Source: Paraliomyxa sp041600735 (lineage in GTDB: Bacteria > Myxococcota_A > Polyangia > Nannocystales > Nannocystaceae). Taken from it: 14,911 nt of DNA. The notes beneath the pieces were generated by a model. The model was not told the origin of the DNA. It did not search any database and saw nothing but the letters and a program-made list of their open reading frames with translations. Shown here one piece after another: positions 1 through 7,381 of this stretch (position 1 is the first letter of the stretch; each line of letters begins with the position of its first letter). The stretch lies in NCBI GenBank assembly GCA_041600735.1, contig JBFIJN010000206.1:1-14911 (forward strand), given 5' to 3'. Made by a program: the position numbers and the translations under genes.

Positions 1-168
1 CGAACCCAGGGGAGGGCCGAGCTCTTGCTCAAGCAACTCGAGCTGCGCTTCGGTCCCCCGTCGATCGCGACCCAAGCGCGAGTCGAGGCCGCCACGCTCG
101 GGCAGCTCGACACGTTCGCCGAGCGAGTGCTGACTGCGAAGACGCTCGACGAAGTGCTCGCTCCCTGA
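1..168 (+). CDS. C-terminal fragment of a DUF4351 (Rpn-family nuclease/transposase-like) protein, 5' end outside window
   Basis: The open frame runs in from the left edge and gives 55 residues before a TGA at 166-168. The visible part reads GRAELLLKQLELRFG, then RVEAATLGQLDTFAERVLTAKTLDEVLA. This matches the small C-terminal DUF4351 module: a Leu-rich helix, the LxxRFG turn, then the 'AxxxqLdxwaervLtAxtLdevl' helix. In many bacteria this module ends proteins that begin with an Rpn-like PD-(D/E)XK nuclease domain, usually as multi-copy paralogues. The nuclease part, if present, lies outside the window, so activity cannot be judged. The gene converges on the lipoprotein gene at 207-1433 with a 38-bp gap, in which I see no clear terminator hairpin. 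The family call rests on recall of the motif. Confidence 0.72.
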   Translation, partial: RTQGRAELLLKQLELRFGPPSIATQARVEAATLGQLDTFAERVLTAKTLDEVLAP

Positions 169-206
169 GTTGATCGGCGGCGTAGGTCTCGCGCAGCTCG
201 CGGCGG

Positions 207-1433
207 TCACCCGATCCTTCGCGACGGGCGGCGGCGCAGCACCCCGCCGACCAAGCCGAGCCAGGTCCACGCGAGCGAGTGGTCACCGGTGTCGCTCGCG
301 GAGCAGGCACAGCCACGCGAGGCGTCCTCGTCGGCGATCCCTCCGTCGTCGTCGGCAACGGGTGGTGGCTCTGGCACATCGGGCAGACAAGCGCTCGAGA
401 TATAGGTCCATGCGACCGATCGCACCTCGCCCTCGAGCTCGGCCTCTACGATCACCATCTGCTCGATCGGGTCCTCCCCTTCATGGCACGGGCCTTCCAC
501 AGCCACGTAGTCGGGGTCGTAGTCGGGGTCCAAGGTGAGCTCGAGCGGGCGCAGCTCGATGTCACCCTGGACCACTCGCCACTGCGCGGGCACGCCTCGT
601 ACGGGACGGCCGGCTTCGTCGCGAGCGAACGCTCGCAGCACCATCACCTCCGCGGGGCGGTACGGGGATTCCGGCCAGATCAGCGAGACGATCGCGAAGT
701 CTCGCAGCGAAGCCACGGGGACCGCCTCGAGCAGCGCCACCGGAGCGGCTTCTTCGGCGACGCTGAGCTCGAGCTGCCCGACCTGCCCGGGGCTCAGCTG
801 CACCGAGATCACCATGCCACCGTCTTGGGGAGCGGAAACGGTCGTGGTGGCCGAGAGCCTGCCGTGGGTCCACGCGGTGTGCTCGTCGGTGTCCATGGTT
901 CGCAGCGTGGCCATGAGCGTGACGCCCACGCCCTCGACGACCGCGAGGGTCTCGCCCGACGCGGGAGCGAGCTGCTCGAGCGTCCACCCGGGAGTCTCGA
1001 GGCGGTCCTCCATGAAGAAGTCGATCGCGGTCTGGGTCTGGGCGAGGGCTACGGCGCGAATCTCGACGGCGTCGTCTGGTAGATCGCCAGGGCACGAGGC
1101 CGAGGTGCGCACGAACGAGACCACCGCGTCACCGGGCTCGTCGAGCAACAAGCAGCGACCCTCGAGCTGACCGACGCCGAGACCCACGATGTCGAAGCAG
1201 CCCGTCAGCGCGTCCTCGTGGAACGCACCCAGCTCGGTATCGAACCACCCTTCGTGCTCGAAGCACACCTCCGATCCCACCGCGATCGGCTGGCCAGAGT
1301 GCCAGCGCCGCTGCTGGGAGTAGTGGAAGTCGGGCACGTCGAAGGCAAGGCGCCCGCTCTTCGAAACGACGTCGATGTCGCAGCCGCACAGCAACCCCGC
1401 GACGATGATGAACCCCAGGTCCGATCGTGCCAT
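207..1433 (-). CDS. Lipoprotein with a C-terminal MYXO-CTERM sorting tail
   Basis: This 408-residue exported protein has no enzymatic motif I recognise. The start is the ATG at 1433, preceded by GGAGG seven bases upstream. Residues 6-17 are hydrophobic and end in a lipobox-like LCGC, so Cys18 would be the lipidated residue, followed by Asp. The body (about 20-350) looks like beta-rich, Ig-like material with scattered cysteines. An acidic, Pro-rich linker follows, then GCAC (374-377), a hydrophobic stretch (about 386-399) and an Arg cluster (RRRPSRR). That order (Cys motif, membrane segment, Arg-rich end) is the MYXO-CTERM signal, processed in myxobacteria by the CAAX-type protease myxosortase. 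Having both an N-terminal lipobox and a C-terminal anchor is unusual. The gene reads away from the kinase gene 121 bp upstream and may be in the same transcript. The substrate or role is unknown. Confidence 0.8.
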   Translation of the reverse strand: MARSDLGFIIVAGLLCGCDIDVVSKSGRLAFDVPDFHYSQQRRWHSGQPIAVGSEVCFEHEGWFDTELGAFHEDALTGCFDIVGLGVGQLEGRCLLLDEPGDAVVSFVRTSASCPGDLPDDAVEIRAVALAQTQTAIDFFMEDRLETPGWTLEQLAPASGETLAVVEGVGVTLMATLRTMDTDEHTAWTHGRLSATTTVSAPQDGGMVISVQLSPGQVGQLELSVAEEAAPVALLEAVPVASLRDFAIVSLIWPESPYRPAEVMVLRAFARDEAGRPVRGVPAQWRVVQGDIELRPLELTLDPDYDPDYVAVEGPCHEGEDPIEQMVIVEAELEGEVRSVAWTYISSACLPDVPEPPPVADDDGGIADEDASRGCACSASDTGDHSLAWTWLGLVGGVLRRRPSRRIG

Positions 1434-1554
1434 TGCGAATCCTCCTGCCGGTAGGCATGACAGGTGGTCGCCCGACTGTCGGTTTGGATTCCTCCAGGTG
1501 AAGGAAAGTGGCGCGCCGGCGAGTCTCGCGGCGACGAGGACCGCGCCGTTCCAC

Positions 1555-4452
1555 TTACGGCCCGAAGGCCTCTAGCCAGTCCTGCATGGTCTCTCGCTCG
1601 ATCAGCGCCAGGCCCTTGGCACCTTCGAGCAACTCGATCGCGGCTCGGACCTGCTCGCGGCCGCGGTTCCGCTGCGCGGCGTCGTGCTGCCACGCCTGCG
1701 CGAGCGCGAAGCGGGCGGCGGCCTGGGTGCGCGGATGGGCGCGAGGCGTCGGCGCGAAGATCTCGAGGGCGCGCTGCAGCGGGGCGATGGCGCCGTCGGC
1801 ATCGCCCTGGGCCAGGCGCGCGCGTCCGAGGCCAACGAGCGTGAACGCGATCGCCCGCGCATCGTCGGGGTAGGCGGCGCCGAAGCGCTCGAGGGCGTGC
1901 TCGAGCTCCGCGATCGCTTCGTCGACGCGCCCCATCGCGAGCAAGGCGACGCCGCGGGTATCGATGCGGGCCGCGAGGTCGGGGTGATGGATGTCGGCCG
2001 GCAGCGCGGCCGTGTCCGCTTGCTCGGCGTGAAGCAGGGCTTCTTCGTAGCGCCCGAGCTCGACGAACGTGAGGGCCAGTCCGTTGTGCATCCACGTGGC
2101 CTGCAGGTGGGTCTGGAGGTCGCGCATCACGTCGGCGACCGCAGCGTCGCTGGCCAGCGGGGCTTGCATGGATCGCGTGATCAAGGCCTCGGCGTACCAC
2201 TCGCGTGCGCGCAACGTGTGGCCGAGCTCGAGCGCACAGTCGCCGAGGTGCCCCTGCGTGTGCGTCACCCAGATCGAGCCGTCCCCGAACACCTCGCGAC
2301 GGATCGTGAGCGCCCGCTCGAACAGCTCGGTGGCGGTCGCGAAGTCTCCTGCGAGGAAGTAGGTCTCGGCGAGGTTGCCCGAGGCGCTGGCGACCAGCAG
2401 GTGATGGTCGCGCAGATCCTCGCGCACGATCGCCAGCGCGCGCTCGTAGTAGGGACGCGCCTTCGCGTAGGCGCCTCGGCGAAAGTGGGACTCACCGAGC
2501 ATGTTGAGCGCCTGCGCCAGCCATCGTCGACTGGTGGGTCCGCTGCGCTCGAACTGCTCGCGCGCGTGCTCGAGCAGCGCGCGTCCGTCGGCTTCCTCGT
2601 GGTTCAGCTCGAGCAGCCAGGCCTGGCAGAGATCGATGCGGCCGACCAGCTCCGGCGGATCTCCGAGCGCCGCGGCGCTCGCCCGGGCCCGTGGCTCGAG
2701 CTGTCGCACGCGCGCTGCATCGCCGCGGGCGAGCTGCGCCTCCATCGAGGCCACGGTGGCCAGCGCGATCAGGTCGGCGCGATGGGCCGCCTCGGCGGCG
2801 AGCACCGCGGCATGCACGGTGTCGGTCGGATCGGCCTGCGCGCGGGTGCCGAGCAGCGGATTGAGTAGCTCGGCCTCGACCAGCAGCGCTTCGGCCTCGA
2901 GCGAGCGATTGCCGAGCTCGCGCGCCGTCGCGGTGGCCTCGCGCGCCACGGTCAGGCCCATCTCGAGCCGACCAACGTCGCCGTGGGCGCGGGCCTGGGC
3001 GATCGCCACGCGCAGCGCGAGATGCTGCTCGAGCTGCTGCGGGGCGGCCATGGGCGCCGGCACGATGTAGAGACAGTCGCCCGGCGAGCGCAGCGTGCTG
3101 CCGCCGCGTGCGGCGTGCTCGACCACGGCCGCGTCGGCGGAGGCAAACGCCGTGGCCATCGAGCCCAGCTCGATCAAGCGCGTCTCCAGACAGTACTGCT
3201 GCGCGATGCGGACGTCTTCGTCGAGCTCCGCCTCGCACACCCGTGCATGCGCGGTGGTCCAAGCCTCGCCGAAGCGGTCGAGCTCGGCGACGAGCCCCTC
3301 GGCCCGTGCCTCGGCGTGGGGCACGGCCGTGGCCGCGAACGCACCGCGGATCTTCGCGGCGGCCTCGAGGTTCCAGTGCGCGGCGAGGCGATCTGCGCCG
3401 TCGTTGCACGTGGTGGTGGTCGTGGGCGCAGTGGCCAAGTGCAGCCCCAGGCCGGCCGCGGCGATCGCAGCGACCGCGAGCCACGGTGTGAGTCGTCGAT
3501 CTCGCGGTCGCACGAGCTCGTGGATCAGCGCCTCGAGATCGGCGAAGCGCTGGCTGGGATCGGTCGCGAGCCCGCGGGCCACGAGGCGGTCGAGCCAGCG
3601 CGGCACGTCGATCTCGGCCCGTGGTGTGCGGCGCCGCCCGGCGATGATGTTGGCCGCGAGCGCGGCCCGGTCGCGGCCCTGGAACGGTCGCTCGCGCCAC
3701 AGCGCCTCGTGCAGCGCAACGCACAGGCCGAATTGATCCGTCCGACCATCGAGCGGATCGCCAAGCAGCTGCTCCGGGGCCATGTACGCCGGGGTGCCCG
3801 CGCCCGCGCTCGCAGTGCCGTCGTTCGGCTCGTCGCCGTCGCTCTCGCCGGTCCCGGGCGCGCGCGCGATCCCGAAGTCGGAGATCCGCACGCGTCCATC
3901 GGCGCCCACGAGGATGTTCTCGGGCTTGACGTCGCGGTGCACGATCCCCGCCGCGTGGGCGGCCGCGAGCCCGCGTGCGACCTGGACGAACACCTCGACG
4001 ACCTCGGGCCATGCGCGCGGCGTCGCGAGCCAAGCACGGGCGTTGGTCCCCTCGACCAGCTCGAGCGTGACGAACACGCGCCCCTCGTGGATGCCGGCGT
4101 CGAACACCGGCACCACGTTGGGATGCGAGAGCTTGGCCAGCGCCTTGGCCTCGCGCACCATCGCGGCATGGTTGGTCGCGCTGCCGAGCTCGGGGTGCAG
4201 GATCTTGATCGCGACGCGACGATCGAGCTGCGGGTCGTCGGCGGACCACACCTCGCCGCTCGCCCCCGCTCCCAGGCGGGCGACGAGCCGATAGCGCCCC
4301 ACGCTGGGGGAGCTCGGCGGCCGCCCGAACAAGCGAGCCGCGACCTCGCCATGCCAGCGCTCGGCCTGCAGATCGCGGCCGGAGGGCGCGGCCTCGCGCA
4401 TCCGTAGGATCGTGGGGCGCTGGTCCGCGGTCGACATCGCCACCGACATCAT
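1555..4452 (-). CDS. Transmembrane Ser/Thr protein kinase with extracytoplasmic TPR domain
   Basis: This is a Hanks-type kinase of about 965 residues. Counting from the ATG at 4452, the P-loop is GAGASGEVW (61-69), the ATP lysine is K83, the catalytic loop is HRDVKPEN (172-179, D174), DFG is 192-194 and APE is 225-227. All catalytic residues are present, so it should be active. The activation segment carries an acidic Gly/Ser/Asp-rich insert. A membrane helix at about 322-341 is followed by a Thr/Cys stretch and about 600 helical residues. The Cys-containing first part matches the sensor region common after myxobacterial kinases, and several TPR units follow (around NMLGESHFRRGAYAKARPYYERAL and NLAETYFLAGDFATATELFERAL, each broken here only by length limits). 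Alternative ATGs lie at 4449 and 4437; none has a convincing Shine-Dalgarno. The divergent ECF sigma gene starts 18 bp away, suggesting a shared promoter region and possibly kinase control of the sigma factor (inference). Confidence 0.93.
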   Translation of the reverse strand: MMSVAMSTADQRPTILRMREAAPSGRDLQAERWHGEVAARLFGRPPSSPSVGRYRLVARLGAGASGEVWSADDPQLDRRVAIKILHPELGSATNHAAMVREAKALAKLSHPNVVPVFDAGIHEGRVFVTLELVEGTNARAWLATPRAWPEVVEVFVQVARGLAAAHAAGIVHRDVKPENILVGADGRVRISDFGIARAPGTGESDGDEPNDGTASAGAGTPAYMAPEQLLGDPLDGRTDQFGLCVALHEALWRERPFQGRDRAALAANIIAGRRRTPRAEIDVPRWLDRLVARGLATDPSQRFADLEALIHELVRPRDRRLTPWLAVAAIAAAGLGLHLATAPTTTTTCNDGADRLAAHWNLEAAAKIRGAFAATAVPHAEARAEGLVAELDRFGEAWTTAHARVCEAELDEDVRIAQQYCLETRLIELGSMATAFASADAAVVEHAARGGSTLRSPGDCLYIVPAPMAAPQQLEQHLALRVAIAQARAHGDVGRLEMGLTVAREATATARELGNRSLEAEALLVEAELLNPLLGTRAQADPTDTVHAAVLAAEAAHRADLIALATVASMEAQLARGDAARVRQLEPRARASAAALGDPPELVGRIDLCQAWLLELNHEEADGRALLEHAREQFERSGPTSRRWLAQALNMLGESHFRRGAYAKARPYYERALAIVREDLRDHHLLVASASGNLAETYFLAGDFATATELFERALTIRREVFGDGSIWVTHTQGHLGDCALELGHTLRAREWYAEALITRSMQAPLASDAAVADVMRDLQTHLQATWMHNGLALTFVELGRYEEALLHAEQADTAALPADIHHPDLAARIDTRGVALLAMGRVDEAIAELEHALERFGAAYPDDARAIAFTLVGLGRARLAQGDADGAIAPLQRALEIFAPTPRAHPRTQAAARFALAQAWQHDAAQRNRGREQVRAAIELLEGAKGLALIERETMQDWLEAFGP

Positions 4453-4470
4453 CGCAGAGCGCGGGGGCTC

Positions 4471-5172
4471 ATGGGATTGCCTACCCCGCCGAGGCCGCGG
4501 CCGTGGCAAGGCCGCGGCCGCAGCGGTACGCTCGTCCCGTTGTCGAGCGACACCGAGCTCCTCGAGCGCTGGCGCGGCGGCGACGTGGCGGCCGGCAGCG
4601 CGCTGTTCGAGCGCCACTTCGACGCGCTGTGTCGCTTCTTTCGCAACAAGCTCGACGCCGAGGGCCACGGGGTCGACGACCTGATCCAGCGCACGTTCTT
4701 GGCGCTGGTCGAGCACCGCGAGCAGTACCGGGGAGACGCCAGCTTTCGCACGTACCTGTTCACGATCGCGAGGAACGAGCTCTATGCGCACCTGCGTAGG
4801 CGCGGTCGCGAGGGGGCCCGCTTCGACCCGCTGGTGCAGTCGGTACAAGATCACGGCCCCTCACCGACCGGGGTGATGGCGCACCACCGCGAGCAGCGGC
4901 TGCTGCTCGAGGCGCTGCGACGCATTCCCATCGAGCTACAGGTCGTGCTCGAGCTCTACTACTGGGAGGACCTCACCGCTGGCGAGCTCGCGCGCGTGCT
5001 CGAGCTCCCCGAGGGCACGGTCCGCACGCGGATCCGTCGCGGCCGTCAGCTGCTCGAGCGCGCGCTGACCGAGCTCGCCGAAGGCGAGACCGCGCTGGCC
5101 TCGACGATGGCCGGTCTCGATGACTGGGCGCGATCGATCCGCGAGCGCGCCGGAAGACCCGGCGCGCCGTAG
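4471..5172 (+). CDS. ECF-type RNA polymerase sigma factor
   Basis: The 233-residue product has a sigma-70 region 2 at about 43-110 (LFERHFDALCRFFRNK, then DDLIQRTFLALVEHREQYRG and SFRTYLFTIARNELYAHLRR). It also has a region 4 helix-turn-helix at about 143-201 (RIPIELQVVLELYYWEDLTAG, with ELARVLELPEGTVRTRIRRG). Region 3 is missing, as in ECF factors, so it should direct polymerase to a special promoter set. No anti-sigma gene is adjacent. Instead it diverges from a membrane Ser/Thr kinase, a pairing known for ECF groups controlled by phosphorylation (inference here). The start is uncertain. ATG 4471 follows a GGGGG stretch, but the first 24 residues are Pro/Arg-rich and not sigma-like. A TTG at 4540 would give a start just before the family-typical DTELLERWRGGD. 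Confidence 0.93.
   Translation: MGLPTPPRPRPWQGRGRSGTLVPLSSDTELLERWRGGDVAAGSALFERHFDALCRFFRNKLDAEGHGVDDLIQRTFLALVEHREQYRGDASFRTYLFTIARNELYAHLRRRGREGARFDPLVQSVQDHGPSPTGVMAHHREQRLLLEALRRIPIELQVVLELYYWEDLTAGELARVLELPEGTVRTRIRRGRQLLERALTELAEGETALASTMAGLDDWARSIRERAGRPGAP
4493..4519. repeat. Duplicated 10-bp palindrome GGCCGCGGCC
   Basis: Two identical copies of the perfect palindrome GGCCGCGGCC lie at 4493-4502 and 4510-4519, separated by GTGGCAA. They sit just inside the annotated 5' end of the sigma-factor gene. They would be upstream of it if translation really begins at the TTG at 4540. They could be a regulator-binding pair for the divergent kinase/sigma promoters, or could fold in the sigma mRNA leader. 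Palindromes of only G and C arise easily in such DNA, so function is a guess. Confidence 0.4.
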
Positions 5173-5191
5173 CGGGTGAGGTCGTGGTCGT

Positions 5192-5797
5192 CTAGAGCGC
5201 GCTCGCCGAGAACGGCACCGTGAAGCTGCACGGGAACTCGACCCCGAGCGCTTGCGCGACGTCATCGCAGTCCGATCCCACGCAGTCGATGTGGCCGATC
5301 TGGGTGCCCGTGATCGAGATCTCGCTGTGCTGCGTGCCCTCGACGGCGACCAGGATGTTGCCGACCGCATCGTAGCCCTCGGGCTCCACCGTGTCGGTGA
5401 GGCGCTCGTCGCAGTCGATGGCTCCATTGCCGTAGGTGCAGGTGAACGGATCGGTCGCGTCTCCCGGCCGCAGCGTGAACGAAGAGCCGCCGGTCAGCAC
5501 GATCTCGAACTCGCCAAAGCCATTGCTGGGCTCCTCGAGGAACGTGCACTCGTTGGTGCCGCCGGGAATCTCCTCGTACTGCCACAGACCCTCCGCCGGG
5601 GTGACATCGGCCCCGGGCTCGCCGGTCGCGTCGGCCCCCTCGGCCCCCTCGGAGCCGTTGGCTCCCTCCGAGCCCTCTTCGGCCGCGCCCGTGTCGGCCC
5701 CCGAAGGATCCGCGCCCTCGTCACCGCCATCGACGATCACGCAAGCTGGAGTGAGGAGTGAAGCGAGCAAGAGCAAGTGGGTCGGGTTCAGGTGCAT
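5192..5797 (-). CDS. Small acidic secreted lipoprotein, function unknown
   Basis: The 201-residue protein starts at the ATG at 5797, with AAGGAA six bases upstream. Residues 7-18 form a hydrophobic signal segment ending in LTPAC, giving a probable lipid-modified Cys19. Residues 22-68 are a low-complexity linker of Gly, Glu, Ala, Asp and Ser with collagen-like GxE/GAx steps (GSEGANGSEGAEGAD). The remaining 130 residues are a compact, Cys-containing beta-type domain with no motif I recognise. They include FTLRPGD, a CTYGNGAIDC segment and IGHIDCVGSDCDD; the even spread of Cys suggests disulfides outside the cytoplasm. The gene ends 19 bp from the sigma-factor stop (convergent). It is divergent from the cytochrome gene, with 175 bp between their starts. 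It is probably a lineage-specific surface protein. Confidence 0.85.
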   Translation of the reverse strand: MHLNPTHLLLLASLLTPACVIVDGGDEGADPSGADTGAAEEGSEGANGSEGAEGADATGEPGADVTPAEGLWQYEEIPGGTNECTFLEEPSNGFGEFEIVLTGGSSFTLRPGDATDPFTCTYGNGAIDCDERLTDTVEPEGYDAVGNILVAVEGTQHSEISITGTQIGHIDCVGSDCDDVAQALGVEFPCSFTVPFSASAL

Positions 5798-5972
5798 GGT
5801 CGGTTCCTTCGCTCGCGATAGAGAACCGGGCGCGTCGATCGATTGCGCTCGCGCGAGAGGATCGTCGAATTCCTCGCATGTGCGTGAATCGCGCAGTTCA
5901 TGGCTCGCTCAGGAAGCCGCATCCAGCCGCGCGCGGATCCAGCTCCTTTCAGCGGATGCGGTAGGGTCGGGC

Positions 5973-7376
5973 ATGCGCGGTGCTCGGTGGTTCGCGGTGC
6001 TGGCTTGCGTGGCGGCGTGCCGCGAGCCCTCGGCACCACCGAGCGAGTCGAAGCGCACGAGCGAGTCGAAGCGCGCGAGCGAGCCGGAGCGCGCGAGCGA
6101 GCCGGAGTCCGCGAGCCCCGAGCCCGCGAGCGCGCCCGAGCCGTGGTCCGATGCGTGGCTGCTACGCGAGGGCCGACGATTCCTCGAGGACACGGCCTAC
6201 CGACGCGCGGCGCTCGAGCGCTCGCTCGTGAACCCGAGCAACCTCTACTCGCGCCAGCGGCTGGCCTCGTATGGCCTGGGCGAGCGGCGCTGGGATCGGC
6301 TGCCGGTGTGGAATCCGCAGGCGCAGCCGCTGACGGCCGCGCTCGCCGAGGCGCTCGAGCGCGGCGAGCTGCCGAGCGCGCCCGTCGAGCGGCTGTGGGA
6401 CGGCAACGAGCCGACGACGATGGAGGGCTGGGTCGCGCTGGGTCGGCGGGTCTTCTTCGAGTACCCGATGCGGGCCGAGGTCTACATGGAGTGGGGGCTG
6501 ACCCAGCCCGCGCTCGCGGCGGAGGTTGGCGTCGAGCGCAGCGCGGATGGTGCGGTGCCGGGCCTGGTCGTGTTTCGCGACGTCGATCGAGAGGTCCGCG
6601 TGGGCATCACCTGCGCGATCTGCCACTCGTCGGTCGTCGAGGGCGTGGTGATCGAGGGCTCGGCCCGACGCCGCTTCGACTACGGCCGGCTGCGGCTCGC
6701 GTACTTCGCCGACACCGGAGAGTGGGTCGAGCCTGGCCTCGCGCGCCGCATGGCGAGCTGGGGCCCGGGTCGCGCCGACGTCACCGAGGACGATGACGAG
6801 GATCCCGTGGCGATCCCGGATCTGTGGCGCCTCCGCGAGCAGCGGTGGCTCACCCAAGCCGGCACGATCCGCCACGAGAGCCCGCTGGCGCTCGCGATCC
6901 GACAGGAGACCCAGCTGACCGACTCGAACCACGCGATGGTGCGTCCGCCGCGAGCACTGGCGTGGGCGCTCGCGATGTACGTGTACTCGCTCGAGCCGCC
7001 CGCGCGCGCGGTCGCGACGGAGACTCGCGGCGCGGCGGTGTTCGCCGAGGCGTGCGCGGGGTGTCATGCAAACGCGGCCTACGGCGGCCGGGTCATCGCC
7101 GCCGAGAGCATCGGCACGGATCCGGCGCTCGCCACGGGCCGCGGTCGCGGTACGGGCACCTATCGCGTCGCGCCGCTGCTGCGCGTGGCCGACGGGGCCC
7201 CGTATCTCCACGATGGATCCGTCGCTTCGCTCTCCGAGCTGCTGTCGGCCGCGCGCTTGCAGCCCGACTACGCGGGCGGGCGCTTCGGGCCGGGGCCGAT
7301 CCCGGGCCATGTGGCTGGCACCACGCTCGCGGCCGCCGATCGCGACGCGTTGATCGCGTTCCTCCGCACGATCTGA
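5973..7376 (+). CDS. Di-haem c-type cytochrome lipoprotein
   Basis: The 467-residue product has two haem c attachment motifs, CAICH (214-218) and CAGCH (361-365). It also has the APYLHDGS motif (409-416) typical of the C-terminal half of di-haem cytochromes related to RoxA, thiol oxidoreductase-like and MauG/cytochrome c peroxidase proteins. It should therefore carry electrons or act as a di-haem oxidase/peroxidase outside the cytoplasm; the substrate is not evident. The N-terminus (MRGARWFAVLACVAAC) ends in a lipobox, with Cys16 as the anchor. A charged linker of hexapeptide repeats (about 24-57) follows. I chose the ATG at 5973 because it immediately precedes the signal peptide; the frame stays open upstream to 5436 but encodes unrelated sequence opposite the divergent lipoprotein gene. 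It ends 5 bp from the stop of the convergent RiPP operon. Confidence 0.9.
   Translation: MRGARWFAVLACVAACREPSAPPSESKRTSESKRASEPERASEPESASPEPASAPEPWSDAWLLREGRRFLEDTAYRRAALERSLVNPSNLYSRQRLASYGLGERRWDRLPVWNPQAQPLTAALAEALERGELPSAPVERLWDGNEPTTMEGWVALGRRVFFEYPMRAEVYMEWGLTQPALAAEVGVERSADGAVPGLVVFRDVDREVRVGITCAICHSSVVEGVVIEGSARRRFDYGRLRLAYFADTGEWVEPGLARRMASWGPGRADVTEDDDEDPVAIPDLWRLREQRWLTQAGTIRHESPLALAIRQETQLTDSNHAMVRPPRALAWALAMYVYSLEPPARAVATETRGAAVFAEACAGCHANAAYGGRVIAAESIGTDPALATGRGRGTGTYRVAPLLRVADGAPYLHDGSVASLSELLSAARLQPDYAGGRFGPGPIPGHVAGTTLAAADRDALIAFLRTI
6041..6112 (+). repeat. Four tandem 18-bp repeats inside the cytochrome gene
   Basis: Four 18-bp units at 6041-6058, 6059-6076, 6077-6094 and 6095-6112 share the form GAGCGAGYCGRAGYSCRC. 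A degenerate fifth, shorter unit follows to about 6127. Because the unit is a multiple of three, the frame is kept and the protein gains a repeating hexapeptide (ESKRTS, ESKRAS, EPERAS, EPESAS). The repeat forms the spacer between the lipid anchor and the haem domain. Copy number could vary between strains by slippage without breaking the gene. Confidence 0.88.
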
Positions 7377-7381
7377 GCGGA

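Noticed and set aside
1434..1554. Possible terminator between the kinase and MYXO-CTERM lipoprotein genes
   Set aside because: No stem of convincing length was found in the 121-bp gap, so co-transcription remains possible.
2492..4407. Long open frames on both strands within the kinase gene
   Set aside because: Their translations are Arg/Ala/Pro-rich without domains, while the kinase frame carries all catalytic motifs and TPR units.
4453..4854. 134-codon N-terminal extension of the kinase
   Set aside because: It lies antisense to the sigma-factor coding sequence and has no kinase-related content.
5436..5972. 179-codon upstream extension of the cytochrome frame
   Set aside because: It is antisense to the small lipoprotein gene, while the ATG at 5973 directly begins a lipoprotein signal peptide.
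6162..7310. Long minus-strand open frame opposite the cytochrome gene
   Set aside because: It is a shadow of the di-haem cytochrome frame, with no signal, motif or ribosome site.
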